This document shows, piece after piece, positions 28,528 through 36,992 of a stretch of 64,000 nucleotides of DNA. A model generated the notes under the pieces. It was not told where the DNA came from. It did not search any database and worked only from the letters and a program-made list of their open reading frames with translations. The position numbers and the translations under genes are program-made. The stretch is from contig NZ_CP034447.1 in assembly GCF_003952485.1 (NCBI RefSeq), positions 1,240,001 to 1,304,000 on the forward strand, written 5' to 3'. The stretch's first letter is position 1, and every line of letters begins with the position of its first letter. Source of the DNA: Mesorhizobium sp. M1E.F.Ca.ET.045.02.1.1 (GTDB lineage Bacteria > Pseudomonadota > Alphaproteobacteria > Rhizobiales > Rhizobiaceae).

Positions 28528-29894
28528 CCAGGCGGCCGGCGAAACCCGCCAGCCAAGGGCGCGATCGCTGCGGCGATGCCGAGCAGCCGCGCTTCCGACC
28601 AGTGCCGGCCGACGAGCTGCAGGCCGACGGGTACGCCATTGCTGTCTTGCCCACACGGTATCGCCACCGCCGGGTGACCAGAATAGTTGAAGACCGCGCC
28701 ATAGGCGGGCAGCATCCGGTAGCTCTCGTCCTTGCCGTTGACCTTGAGCGTGGTCCCCGGCTTGCAGTGCGCAAAGGCCGTGGTCATGGCGACCGGGCAG
28801 AGCAAGGCGTCGCAGGTTTCGAAGAAGCGCTCCCAGGCAAGGATCGAACGGTCGCGGCGGGCGAGCGCGGCGAACCAGCGCGACACCGGCGTCGGCTGCT
28901 CTGGCTGTTCCGGCTGTGCTGCCTCCAACATCATGCCGATCAGCCTGTCGCCCTCGGCGAGATCGTCATGCAGGTCGAGCTTCGGCAGTCTTGCTTCCCC
29001 GATGCTCGCGCCGGCGGAGGCCAGCCCAGCGGCCAATCTTTCCACCGCGGCGCTGATCTCGGCCGCTATTGGAAAACCCGGGAAGGTGCTGGCGAAGGCG
29101 ATGCGCAACGAATTCAGTTCGAGCTTTGACGTTGGATCAATCGGCACCGGCGCCAAGTCGGTATCGGTTCCATCCGGGCCGGCAATGATCCGATAGATCA
29201 GCGCCAGGTCCTCCGGATTCCGGGCGAGCGGGCCGACACATGACATCCATCGGACACTGCGCGGCGCACCGCCAGGATCGGGGAAAGCGCCGGCCAACGA
29301 AATGCGATGCTCCGTCGGTTTCAGGCCATAGACGCCGCAGAACGCGGCAGGGAGGCGGATGGAATCCTGCATGTCGGTGCCAACCTCGAACGGCGCCATG
29401 CCTGTCGCAACCGCGGCCGCGGCGCCGCCGCTGGAGCCGCCCGCCGTACGCGACAGATCCCACGGATTGCTGGTGCGGCCAAAGAGCGGATTGTCCGACT
29501 GCCAGTCGCCCAGCATTGCGGCGACGTTGGTCTTGCCGACCAGCACGGCGCCCGAGGCCTTTAGCCGGGCGACGACCGGGCTGTCGCTCTGCGGCACATA
29601 ATTGGCAAAGGGCGGGAAGCCGACGGTGGTCTTCATGCTGGCCGTCTCATGCGCGTCCTTCAAGGTGAAGGGCACGCCATGCAGCGGGCCGGGCGTGTCG
29701 CCGCGCGCCAGCGCCGCATCGGCTTTCTCGGCGCCCCCGCGCGCGCCTTCCCGATCGAGGATGACGACGGCGTTCACCGCTTCGTTATGCCGGTCGATCT
29801 GCGCGAGATGCGCATCGAGGGCCTCGACCGCCGAAATTTTGCGCTCGGCGATCATTGCCGCGAGGTCGGTGGCGGATGAGAAGGCGAGGTCCAT
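28521..29894 (-). CDS. Amidase signature family hydrolase
   Basis: A 457-residue amidase. The catalytic Lys is in FTLKDAHETAS, the cis-Ser in TAGGSSGGAAAAVATG and the nucleophile Ser in GTDMQDSIRLPAAFCG. Most family members read T-G-G-S before the nucleophile; here it is M-Q-D-S, so the oxyanion-hole glycines are changed. A GatA-like or allophanate-hydrolase-like substrate range is possible. The ATG at 29894 follows GGAGCC; an ATG at 29930 is in frame but unsupported. It is convergent with the DAO-family oxidoreductase. Confidence 0.85.
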   Translation of the reverse strand: MDLAFSSATDLAAMIAERKISAVEALDAHLAQIDRHNEAVNAVVILDREGARGGAEKADAALARGDTPGPLHGVPFTLKDAHETASMKTTVGFPPFANYVPQSDSPVVARLKASGAVLVGKTNVAAMLGDWQSDNPLFGRTSNPWDLSRTAGGSSGGAAAAVATGMAPFEVGTDMQDSIRLPAAFCGVYGLKPTEHRISLAGAFPDPGGAPRSVRWMSCVGPLARNPEDLALIYRIIAGPDGTDTDLAPVPIDPTSKLELNSLRIAFASTFPGFPIAAEISAAVERLAAGLASAGASIGEARLPKLDLHDDLAEGDRLIGMMLEAAQPEQPEQPTPVSRWFAALARRDRSILAWERFFETCDALLCPVAMTTAFAHCKPGTTLKVNGKDESYRMLPAYGAVFNYSGHPAVAIPCGQDSNGVPVGLQLVGRHWSEARLLGIAAAIAPLAGGFRRPPGY

Positions 29895-30117
29895 GACGAG
29901 GCTCCGGCTGCTGCGCGCCGCCATCAACATGGCGGATTTCGATGTGGCTTCAAGCCGAGTTCAGCATCCGGAGGACAACGGTGCTTGATCGAAATTGCTG
30001 CGACTGAACATGTCGAGGTTGTTGCTCTACGCGCCCCTTTCTCCTGCCGGAAATCTCTCCACGGTGGGCAGATTGGATGTCACGATGGCTTTCGCCAAGA
30101 TCCCAACGTTTGACAGA

Positions 30118-30918
30118 CTACACAGCCATTGCCAACCGCGCGGCGGCCGGCGCAAACGGACGGATGCTTGTGCCGTCCCTGGTCATGGTGACGAAACTCG
30201 ACGGCGGGATCGCCTGCCAGTCGCCGCCGTCACGGTCGAACGGTTCGGAGACGATGCAGCGGCCGGCGCCTTTGGCGAAGGCGCCGGTATAGAGCGTCGG
30301 CGCATGATCGTCGGTGGCATAGCGCACGGCATGCAGCGCCTGGCCGTCGGAGAAGGCGGCGGTCAGCTTCAGCGCCGGTTCGAGACCTGCGCGGCGCGAG
30401 GCTTCCAGCACACGGCTGGTGGCGCGCGCCACAGCGCCCTGCGGGTCGTCGGACATGCCTTCGTCGATCATCAGCAGGAAGAAAAGCTCCGAATCGGTGG
30501 TGCCCTCGCGCTGGTCGAAGACGGCGTCGGAGAGCGAATTCTCAAGCGTGCGGCGGATTTTTTCGAAGCCGCCGATCTGGCCGTTATGCATGAACGACCA
30601 GCGGCCGGAAATGAAGGGATGACAATTCATGCGGCTGGTGGCGCCGCCGGTCGAGGCGCGCACATGGGCGAGGAACAGGCCGGATTTGATCTGCCGGCAG
30701 AGGCTCTTCAGGTTCGGATCGGACCATGCCGGCAGGATGTCGCGATAGAGGCCGGGCTCGGGGCGGTCGCCATACCAGGCGAGGCCGAAACCGTCGCCAT
30801 TGGTCGGCGACTTGGCTTCCTGGGCGCAGTGGCTCTGGGCAATCAGCGAATGGCAGGGCGCGGTGATGATGTCTTCGAGGAAGACCGCTTCACCAAGATA
30901 GGCCGCCCACCGGCACAT
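30118..30918 (-). CDS. Class II glutamine amidotransferase (YafJ/EgtC-like)
   Basis: A 266-residue N-terminal-nucleophile amidotransferase beginning MCRWAAYLG, so after Met removal Cys becomes the N-terminal nucleophile. Further motifs are PTNGDGFGLAWYG, LAHVRASTGG and NCHPFISGRWSFMHNGQIGG, the YafJ/EgtC pattern. Such enzymes hydrolyse gamma-glutamyl amide bonds; in ergothioneine synthesis EgtC removes glutamate, but no egtB or egtD gene is near. It follows the DUF6356 gene by 16 bp and is probably co-transcribed with it. Confidence 0.9.
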   Translation of the reverse strand: MCRWAAYLGEAVFLEDIITAPCHSLIAQSHCAQEAKSPTNGDGFGLAWYGDRPEPGLYRDILPAWSDPNLKSLCRQIKSGLFLAHVRASTGGATSRMNCHPFISGRWSFMHNGQIGGFEKIRRTLENSLSDAVFDQREGTTDSELFFLLMIDEGMSDDPQGAVARATSRVLEASRRAGLEPALKLTAAFSDGQALHAVRYATDDHAPTLYTGAFAKGAGRCIVSEPFDRDGGDWQAIPPSSFVTMTRDGTSIRPFAPAAARLAMAV

Positions 30919-30934
30919 CGCTTTCCACCATCTT

Positions 30935-31189
30935 TCAGGCGCGGTCCAAGAGAGCCGCCGGCTCCTTCACCGCGTTTGAGCCTCTGTTTTGCGTGCGCTC
31001 ATAGAGCTCGCGAACGATCCGGCTGGCCGTAGTCTCGAACAGAAATGGCAAGAAAGCGTGAACGAGCGCAGCGCCGGCGGCCATCGACAGGCGGGAACAG
31101 AACCAGGCGGCAAAGGCCATATGGCCGAAATAGGTCTCGCCCACCTTGGCCGGATGAGCGGTGAAGAGTGCCGTAAACCGTGTCGTCAT
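30935..31189 (-). CDS. DUF6356 family small membrane-associated protein
   Basis: An 84-residue protein with the segment FTAHPAKVGETYFGHMAFAA, then a hydrophobic stretch and LPFLFETTASRIV, as in the alphaproteobacterial DUF6356 family. AGGAGG lies six bases before the ATG at 31189, which decides the start. It is the first gene of a two-gene unit with the amidotransferase and divergent from an Lrp regulator gene (about 115 bp), so that regulator may control it. Function is unknown. Confidence 0.82.
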   Translation of the reverse strand: MTTRFTALFTAHPAKVGETYFGHMAFAAWFCSRLSMAAGAALVHAFLPFLFETTASRIVRELYERTQNRGSNAVKEPAALLDRA

Positions 31190-31304
31190 GGTGGTCCCTC
31201 CTGCCGGGATGAGCCCCGATTCTGAGTAACCTGCCATGAGGCGAAGGTTCATCGATCTCAAATTGTCCTTGAATGGAGAAGAATTTTGGGACATTCATCC
31301 CAAT

Positions 31305-31775
31305 ATGATCCATGAACTCGATGCAAGCGATCGAAGATTGCTGGCGGAGCTGCAGCGCGACGGCACGCTTTCCGTCGACCAGTTGTCGGAGCGCGTGGCG
31401 CTTTCGCGCAATGCCTGCTGGCGGCGCGTCAAGCGGCTGGAGGAGGACGGCGTCATCACCGGGCGCGTGGCGCTGGTCGATGCCGACAAGCTCGGGCTCG
31501 GCCTTTCGGTGTTCATCCTGATCCGTACCTCGAACCACGACCCGGACTGGCTGCAGAAATTCCGGGCCGCGGTGACCGGCTTTGCCGAGATCACCGGCGT
31601 CTACCGAATGTCCGGCGACCTCGACTATGTGCTGAGGGCCCGCGTCGCCGACGTCAAAGCCTATGACCGGCTCTACCAGCGGCTGATCGCCAAGGTGGCG
31701 CTGTCGGACGTCTCGGCCTCTTTCGTGATGGAAGAAATCAAGGAGACGACCGTCGTTCCGGTGGAGTTGCGCTGA
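31305..31775 (+). CDS. Lrp/AsnC family transcriptional regulator
   Basis: A 156-residue regulator with the HTH LDASDRRLLAELQRDG through LSERVALSRNACWRRVKRLE and a C-terminal RAM domain with IRTSNHDPDWLQKF and VYRMSGDLDYVL. The chosen ATG has only a weak ribosome site; the frame is open to 31236. The short dyad GGGACATTCATCCC (31288-31301) just before the start may be an operator. It is divergent from the DUF6356/amidotransferase unit. Confidence 0.9.
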   Translation: MIHELDASDRRLLAELQRDGTLSVDQLSERVALSRNACWRRVKRLEEDGVITGRVALVDADKLGLGLSVFILIRTSNHDPDWLQKFRAAVTGFAEITGVYRMSGDLDYVLRARVADVKAYDRLYQRLIAKVALSDVSASFVMEEIKETTVVPVELR

Positions 31776-31864
31776 AAGCCGGCGGAACCGCGTTCAAAGA
31801 AAGCCGTTGATAGGCTTGCCGTCGAGTTGACCGAATCGCCATTCGCGCCGATAGGAATGGGCTC

Positions 31865-32350
31865 ATGCGCACCGCTGTCTATCCTTCCTCCGTCATCGGC
31901 CCCACCGTCGGTTTCGTCAGGCTCCCGCATGGCGAGGGCTTGCCGTTGCCGGCCTATGAAAGCTCAGGCGCTGCCGGAATGGATCTGCGTGCCGCGGTGC
32001 CGGAAGACCGGCCGCTGCTCATCCTGCCGGGAAAGCGCGCGCTGGTGCCGACAGGACTGATCCTGGAAATCCCGGAAGGCATGGAAGGCCAGGTCCGGCC
32101 GCGTTCCGGCCTCGCCTTCAAGCATGGCCTCACCTGCCTCAACACGCCCGGCACAATCGACAGCGACTATCGCGGTGAGGTGAAGGTGCTGCTCGTCAAT
32201 CTCGGCGATGAGGATTTCGCGGTGACGCGCGGCATGCGGATCGCGCAGATCGTGTTTGCCGCGGTGACGCAGGTCGCCAGCGAGGAACGCTCGCTCGCCG
32301 GCGGCACGACACGCGGCGCCGGCGGCTTCGGGTCGACCGGCACCGCTTGA
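31865..32350 (+). CDS. dut: Deoxyuridine 5'-triphosphate nucleotidohydrolase
   Basis: A 161-residue trimeric dUTPase that hydrolyses dUTP to dUMP, preventing uracil incorporation into DNA. All five motifs are recognisable: [12 protein letters not shown] (I), [12 protein letters not shown] (II), [16 protein letters not shown] (III), [10 protein letters not shown] (IV) and the C-terminal [10 protein letters not shown] (V). AGGA lies before the ATG. Its stop codon overlaps the start of the HAD phosphatase gene (TGATG), so the two are translated together. Confidence 0.96.
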   Translation: MRTAVYPSSVIGPTVGFVRLPHGEGLPLPAYESSGAAGMDLRAAVPEDRPLLILPGKRALVPTGLILEIPEGMEGQVRPRSGLAFKHGLTCLNTPGTIDSDYRGEVKVLLVNLGDEDFAVTRGMRIAQIVFAAVTQVASEERSLAGGTTRGAGGFGSTGTA

Positions 32351-33009
32351 TGCAAGTTCCAAAGCTGGTCATCTTCGACTGCGACGGGGTTCTGGTCGAC
32401 ACAGAGAACCTTGCCAACAAACGCCTCGCCGAATGGCTCTCCGGGGCCGGCTTTCAAACCACATTCGAATATTGCCGCAAGCATTTCTCCGGCCGCAGCA
32501 TGGCCTCGGTGCAGAAAGAGATCGAGGCGGAGACCGAGGTCAGGCTCGGCACCGATTTCGTCGAACGCTGGAACGCCGGCCTGCCGGACCTGTTCGCGCA
32601 TGGCGTCGAGGCGATCCCTTATGTTCGCGACTTCATCGGGAAGGTGCGCGCGGCCGGCATCGCCTATTGCGTCGCCTCCTCGGCCCGGATCTCGAAGATG
32701 CATATCACGCTCGGCCAGACCGGGCTTTTGCCGCTGTTCGAGCACGCCATGTTCTCCTCGACCATGGTCGGGCGCGGCAAGCCCTTCCCCGACCTCTTCC
32801 TCCATGCGGCAAAGACAATGGGGTTCGCGCCGGACGGCTGCATCGTCATCGAGGACAGCGTCGCAGGCACCCAGGCGGGCATCGCCGCCGGCATGCGCGT
32901 GTTCTCCTACCACGCCGATCCGTTCTCAGACCGCGACGGGCTGGCCGCGGCCGGCGGCATCCTGTTCGACGACATGCGCGAACTCGCCGGGCTGGTGCCG
33001 ATCCACTGA
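32350..33009 (+). CDS. HAD-superfamily phosphatase (CbbY/Gph-like)
   Basis: A 219-residue hydrolase with motif I FDCDGVLVDTE (nucleophile Asp), motif II in VASSARIS, the motif III lysine in RGKPFPD and motif IV IEDSVAG. The cap domain lies between motifs I and II. The family includes sugar-phosphate and nucleotide phosphatases. The ATG shares one base with the dut stop codon, so it may act on nucleotide or sugar phosphates, but that is inference from position. Confidence 0.9.
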   Translation: MQVPKLVIFDCDGVLVDTENLANKRLAEWLSGAGFQTTFEYCRKHFSGRSMASVQKEIEAETEVRLGTDFVERWNAGLPDLFAHGVEAIPYVRDFIGKVRAAGIAYCVASSARISKMHITLGQTGLLPLFEHAMFSSTMVGRGKPFPDLFLHAAKTMGFAPDGCIVIEDSVAGTQAGIAAGMRVFSYHADPFSDRDGLAAAGGILFDDMRELAGLVPIH

Positions 33010-33086
33010 GTTCATTGCGCTGCGGACAATCCGGCTGTTTGTCGCCGTCAGCCATGCTAGCCTGCACGCTCCCAAGGGGGCACTCC

Positions 33087-33914
33087 ATGACATCCGTCCC
33101 GCGTCGATTCCTGTTCGCTTGCCTGCTGTTGCCGTGGCTGTGGGCGACCGCGGATGCAGAGACCGTCAGCTTTCCCGAACCGGGCAGCGCCGTTCCCGGC
33201 CACCCGGACGTGACTTATCTCGACCTCGCGAAGTTGATCATCCCGGATGACGGCAGCCCGCCGATCCAGATGCGCGACATCACCGGCGATGACGATGGCG
33301 GCTCGCCGCCTCCCACCGCAAGCCTGCCGGACGCCGCCGTACTCGCCATCAAGGCCGGCGGCAAGGACCGGCTGGCGATGCTCTACGACCTCGGCTACTC
33401 ATCCGACGACGCCGAGGGCTTCGCCGTGCTGGCGCTCTTTGATCTCTCCGGCAAGCCGAGACTGCTCGACGCGGCAAACGTCGCAGTCGACAGGAGCACC
33501 TATTTCGGCGAACCGGCCAAGCTTTCGCTCGGCGCCGGCGACGATGCCATCGTCACCACGAGCACGCATTTCAACTCGAACCAGGGCTATGCCGGTACGC
33601 TGCTGATCATGGTCCGCAACGACCGCTTCGAACTGATCGACACAATCTACACGTTCAACGAAAATTACTGCGCCTACAGGCGCACGCAGAACCTGGCCTT
33701 CCAGACGCGCGGCGGCAAGAAACCCCACGCGGCGATCAAGGTGACGGTGACCGATGCCACCGCGCCAAGCGACGAAAGCTGCGAGGAGCCCACGCCTAAA
33801 GCCGTCTCGCACGACATTTCCGTCACCTATCGCTGGGACAAGGCCAAGTCGCGTTATGTGAGGAATTCCGACGCGTTCGGGCGTTTGTCAGCAGAGAACG
33901 AGAAACGCTTCTAA
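33087..33914 (+). CDS. Secreted protein of unknown function
   Basis: A 275-residue protein with a signal peptide MTSVPRRFLFACLLLPWLWA and probable cleavage after ADA. The mature part contains repeated acidic stretches (MRDITGDDDGG), LAMLYDLGYSSDDAEGF and YTFNENYCAYRRTQNLAF, with a cysteine pair (C in NENYCAY and SCEEP) that may form a disulphide. No family was recognised. The ATG at 33087 follows AAGGGGG. The frame is open far upstream inside the HAD gene, which is not meaningful. Confidence 0.75.
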   Translation: MTSVPRRFLFACLLLPWLWATADAETVSFPEPGSAVPGHPDVTYLDLAKLIIPDDGSPPIQMRDITGDDDGGSPPPTASLPDAAVLAIKAGGKDRLAMLYDLGYSSDDAEGFAVLALFDLSGKPRLLDAANVAVDRSTYFGEPAKLSLGAGDDAIVTTSTHFNSNQGYAGTLLIMVRNDRFELIDTIYTFNENYCAYRRTQNLAFQTRGGKKPHAAIKVTVTDATAPSDESCEEPTPKAVSHDISVTYRWDKAKSRYVRNSDAFGRLSAENEKRF

Positions 33915-33993
33915 GCCAACCGCATTCGTTTGCCCGACCCGGGCGGCCGCGATAAATTCCCCGCACGACCCCAATCATGATTGAGGACCCGCC

Positions 33994-34806
33994 ATGGACA
34001 AGGGCAAGATTTTTCGCGATCTGCATGCCTCCACCTTCGTCATGCCCAACCCCTGGGACATAGGCACGACCAAGCTTCTGGCTTCCTTCGGCTTCAAGGC
34101 GCTGGCAACGACAAGCGCCGGCTTCGCGTTCTCGCGCGGGCTGCCAGACGGCGCCGTGACGTTCGAGGCCATGATCCACCATTGCCGCGAGGTGACGGCG
34201 GCCACCGACCTGCCGGTTTCTGCCGACCTCGAACGCGGCAAGGGGGACAGCCCCGAGCAGGCCGCCGAAACCATCTTCGCGGCCGAAGCCGCCGGCCTTG
34301 CCGGCTGCTCGATCGAGGACCACACCGGCGATCCCGACAATCCGATCTACGATTTCTCGCATGCCGTCGAACGCGTTGCCGCGGCGGTCGAGGCGGCTCG
34401 CGCGCTCAAGCACGATTTCGTCTTTACCGCGCGGGCCGAGAACTTCCTGTGGGGCAAGACCGATCTCGACGACACGATCAAGCGGCTGCAGGCCTTCGAG
34501 AACGCCGGCGCCGATGTGCTCTATGCACCGGGCCTGAGCGACGTCGACATGGTGCGCACGGTCTGCTCGGCGGTGAGCAAACCCATCAATGTCATGGCGC
34601 GGCCGGGCTTCACCGTCGCCGAACTTGCCGCAGCCGGCGTCAAACGCATCTCGCTCGGACCATGGCTGACGAATTTCGCCTACGGCATGCTGGAAACGGC
34701 GGCGCGCGAGATCCTGCAGGACGGCACCTTCGGCTTCACCCGCGCAGCGATGCCGTTCGGCAAGCTGCAGGCACTGTTCCGCGGAGGCGCTACTGAGCAG
34801 GACTAA
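33994..34806 (+). CDS. Isocitrate lyase/PEP mutase family protein
   Basis: A 270-residue TIM-barrel protein: MPNPWDIGTTKLLASFGF, VSADLERGKGDSPEQAAET, GCSIEDHTGDP and VFTARAENFLWG match the PEP mutase/methylisocitrate lyase superfamily. The KKCGH catalytic motif of true isocitrate and methylisocitrate lyases is absent, so it is more likely a mutase or hydrolase-like member, as in many rhizobial paralogues. Its stop overlaps that of the convergent EI24 gene by 4 bp. Confidence 0.85.
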   Translation: MDKGKIFRDLHASTFVMPNPWDIGTTKLLASFGFKALATTSAGFAFSRGLPDGAVTFEAMIHHCREVTAATDLPVSADLERGKGDSPEQAAETIFAAEAAGLAGCSIEDHTGDPDNPIYDFSHAVERVAAAVEAARALKHDFVFTARAENFLWGKTDLDDTIKRLQAFENAGADVLYAPGLSDVDMVRTVCSAVSKPINVMARPGFTVAELAAAGVKRISLGPWLTNFAYGMLETAAREILQDGTFGFTRAAMPFGKLQALFRGGATEQD

Positions 34807-35498
34807 ACCAGCTCGCGCGCCGAAACCGCCTTGTGCAGATGCACCATCACGGCGGCGGCGAAGAGCGGCGTCAGAAGGTTGAGCAGCGGCACGGCAAGGA
34901 AGACGGCGATAACCAGCCCGGCCAGGAACACGGTGCCGGCGTGTTTCCGGCGCAGCGCCTTGGCCTCGGCCTCGGGACGGAAGCGCATGGCGGCGAATTC
35001 GAAGAACTCGCGCCCGAGCAGATAGCCGTTGACGATGAAGAAGGCGGCGATGTTGATGCCCGGCATCAGGAGCAGCAACAAGGCGACGATGTTGCCGACG
35101 ACGATGACGCCGAAGAATTTGATCGCCAGCACCAGCGAATGCAGCGCAGGCACAGCGCGGCCGGGCGGATCGTTCGGGTAATCGGTGCGCTCGACCACCT
35201 CGGCGACATCGTCGAGGAACAGGCCGGCGACGATCGCCGTCACTGGTGCCACGAGCAGCGCCATTCCCACCGCGAGGACGATGCCGGCGATGATGGCGCT
35301 GAGCCAACCGGCCCAGGCAGGCAGGCCAGGCACGAATGTCTGCAGCCACGGCCAGGCCAGCCATTCGAGCAGGCTCTCGATGCCAAACCACAACGCCACC
35401 AGCGCCAGCACTGTCAATCCAAGCGTCTTCAGGAAGACGGAGCGGAATTCGGGCGAGAACAGCTGGCTGGCGGCGGCGCGGGCGGCGTCAAGAATCAC
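34803..35498 (-). CDS. EI24/CysZ-like integral membrane protein
   Basis: A 231-residue membrane protein with four to five hydrophobic segments and the EI24 core LLMPGINIAAFFIVNGYLLGREFFEFAAMR (split here as GINIAAFFIVNGYLLGREFF). CysZ members take up sulfate, but there are no sulfur genes nearby, so transport is only a possibility. It is convergent with the PEP-mutase-like gene and followed on its 5' side by the tandem palindrome array. Confidence 0.8.
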   Translation of the reverse strand: MILDAARAAASQLFSPEFRSVFLKTLGLTVLALVALWFGIESLLEWLAWPWLQTFVPGLPAWAGWLSAIIAGIVLAVGMALLVAPVTAIVAGLFLDDVAEVVERTDYPNDPPGRAVPALHSLVLAIKFFGVIVVGNIVALLLLLMPGINIAAFFIVNGYLLGREFFEFAAMRFRPEAEAKALRRKHAGTVFLAGLVIAVFLAVPLLNLLTPLFAAAVMVHLHKAVSARELV

Positions 35499-35602
35499 GG
35501 CAGCTCCAAGCCCTTATCGAGGAACGATGCTCCCGAGATAGGCAGGGTTGATGCGAGGCGCAACCAAAGCGCGTCGGCGACGCGCTTTGAGTCTTTGTCT
35601 CG

Positions 35603-35819
35603 ATGCATGTCGTTCTCCCAAACCGCTGCGCACTTTTGGGCGACATGCATTTTCCTGATGCATGTCGTTCTCCCAAAAACCGCTGCACACTTTTGGGCGA
35701 CATGCATTTTCCTGATGCATGTCGTTCCCCCAAAACCGCTGCGCACTTTTGGGCGACATGCATTTTCCTGATGCATGTCGTTCCCCCAAAACCGCTGCGC
35801 ACTTTTGGGCGACATGCAT
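35603..35819. repeat. Four tandem copies of a 55-57 bp palindromic element
   Basis: The unit ATGCATGTCGTTCTCCCAAA ... CACTTTTGGGCGACATGCAT occurs at 35603-35650, 35658-35707, 35715-35763 and 35771-35819, separated by TTTCCTG. Each unit is an inverted repeat (ATGCATGTCG/CGACATGCAT outside, CCCAAAA/TTTTGGG inside) around CCGCTGCGCAC. Copies differ by only a few bases, indicating recent amplification. The last copy runs into the stop codon of the DMT transporter gene. Confidence 0.92.
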
Positions 35820-36721
35820 TATTGCGCAAGCCTGGCCTGACGAGCCGGTATGGTCATGGCGGCGACGCCGACGACGACAAACGCCATGCCGAGCCAAGCG
35901 GTCGGGCCGAGGCTCTCACCGAGGAAGACAGCGCCGATGCCGACGCCGATCGGCACGCGCAGATAGGCCTGCGAGGTGGTGCCGACCGAGCCCAGCGTGT
36001 GGATGAGCCGGAAGAAGATCGAGAAGGCGAGCGCGGTGGAGAAGACCGAAAGCCCGAAGAGAGCAAGGATCGACGCCGTCGATGGCATCAATGTCCAGGG
36101 CCGGTCGAAGACGAGGCTCAAGGGTATCAGGATCGCCGCGCCGCAGATCATCGAGCCGGCGGCCGGCAGCATCGGGTCGAGCCCTCTGAAATTGCGGCCG
36201 AAGATGGCGGCGCCGGCATAGCAGATTGTGGCGGCGACGACCGCAAGCTGTGCCCACAATTGATGGCCGAGCCCGCCAAGGGCCTCGGTGCCGACGATGA
36301 GGCAAATGCCGGCGATGCCGGCGCCGACGCCGACCAGCTTGCGCGGCGTCACCGGTTCGTGGCGGGTGATCAGCGCCGTCAGCAGGAAGGTGAAGATCGG
36401 CGACGTGGCGTTGAGGATGGTGGCGAGGCCTGCATCGATCGAGCGCTCGGCGGCGGCGATCAGCGTGAACGGGACGACGCTGTTGAGGCAGGCCTGGAAC
36501 ATGAAGCGGCGCCAGTTGACCGCATCCCGCGGCATGGCGAGGCCGCGCCAGCGGATGAGGCCAAGCAGAATGCCGCCGGCGATCAGCGTGCGGCCGGCGA
36601 TGAAGGTCACCGGCGGGATCGTCGCGACGCCGATCTTGATAAAGGTGTAGGAGGCGCCCCACAACACCGCCAGCACGGCCAACAGCGCCAGTTCGATGGT
36701 CATATCGGTCTTTGCGGGCAT
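35819..36721 (-). CDS. DMT-superfamily (EamA) transporter
   Basis: A 300-residue exporter with ten predicted helices in two EamA repeats. It starts MPAKTDMTIELALLAVLAVL and has WGASYTFIKIGV and GEHAL-like positions at SGRTLIAGG-type helices; the second repeat ends in GVAAMTIPARQARLAQ. GAAGG seven bases upstream of the ATG at 36721 decides the start over a much longer open frame. The stop codon is formed by the last tandem palindrome copy plus one base. The substrate is unknown. Confidence 0.87.
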   Translation of the reverse strand: MPAKTDMTIELALLAVLAVLWGASYTFIKIGVATIPPVTFIAGRTLIAGGILLGLIRWRGLAMPRDAVNWRRFMFQACLNSVVPFTLIAAAERSIDAGLATILNATSPIFTFLLTALITRHEPVTPRKLVGVGAGIAGICLIVGTEALGGLGHQLWAQLAVVAATICYAGAAIFGRNFRGLDPMLPAAGSMICGAAILIPLSLVFDRPWTLMPSTASILALFGLSVFSTALAFSIFFRLIHTLGSVGTTSQAYLRVPIGVGIGAVFLGESLGPTAWLGMAFVVVGVAAMTIPARQARLAQ

Positions 36722-36992
36722 GGCAGTGCCTTCGGCCTGTTGCGGGAACGACCCGCTTCTAGCTTGCGGCGGGGCGGATATGTTTCGATGACGGCGAAAC
36801 CATAACCGTAAGGGTCGCAACTGTTGTGGGCCAGTTCGATGCGAACGCTGCCGCAGCCGGCGAACAATCCCCGCCGAAGTCGGCACGAAGCAAACCGGAG
36901 CCGATTTTCGGGGTAGGCAAAGCAGTTGCAAGCCGCTAGACCCGCGCCCGGCCGGCATGGCAGAAAGCCGGTGGTCGTTGGCGGAGACATTG

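Noticed and set aside
30118..30918. Ergothioneine biosynthesis gene egtC
   Set aside because: No egtB or egtD nearby; YafJ-like proteins share the same motifs.
33994..34806. Methylisocitrate lyase (prpB)
   Set aside because: The KKCGH catalytic motif is missing and no propionate genes are near.
35603..35819. CRISPR array
   Set aside because: The repeats are themselves about 49 bp palindromes with constant 7-bp separators; there are no unique spacers and no cas genes.
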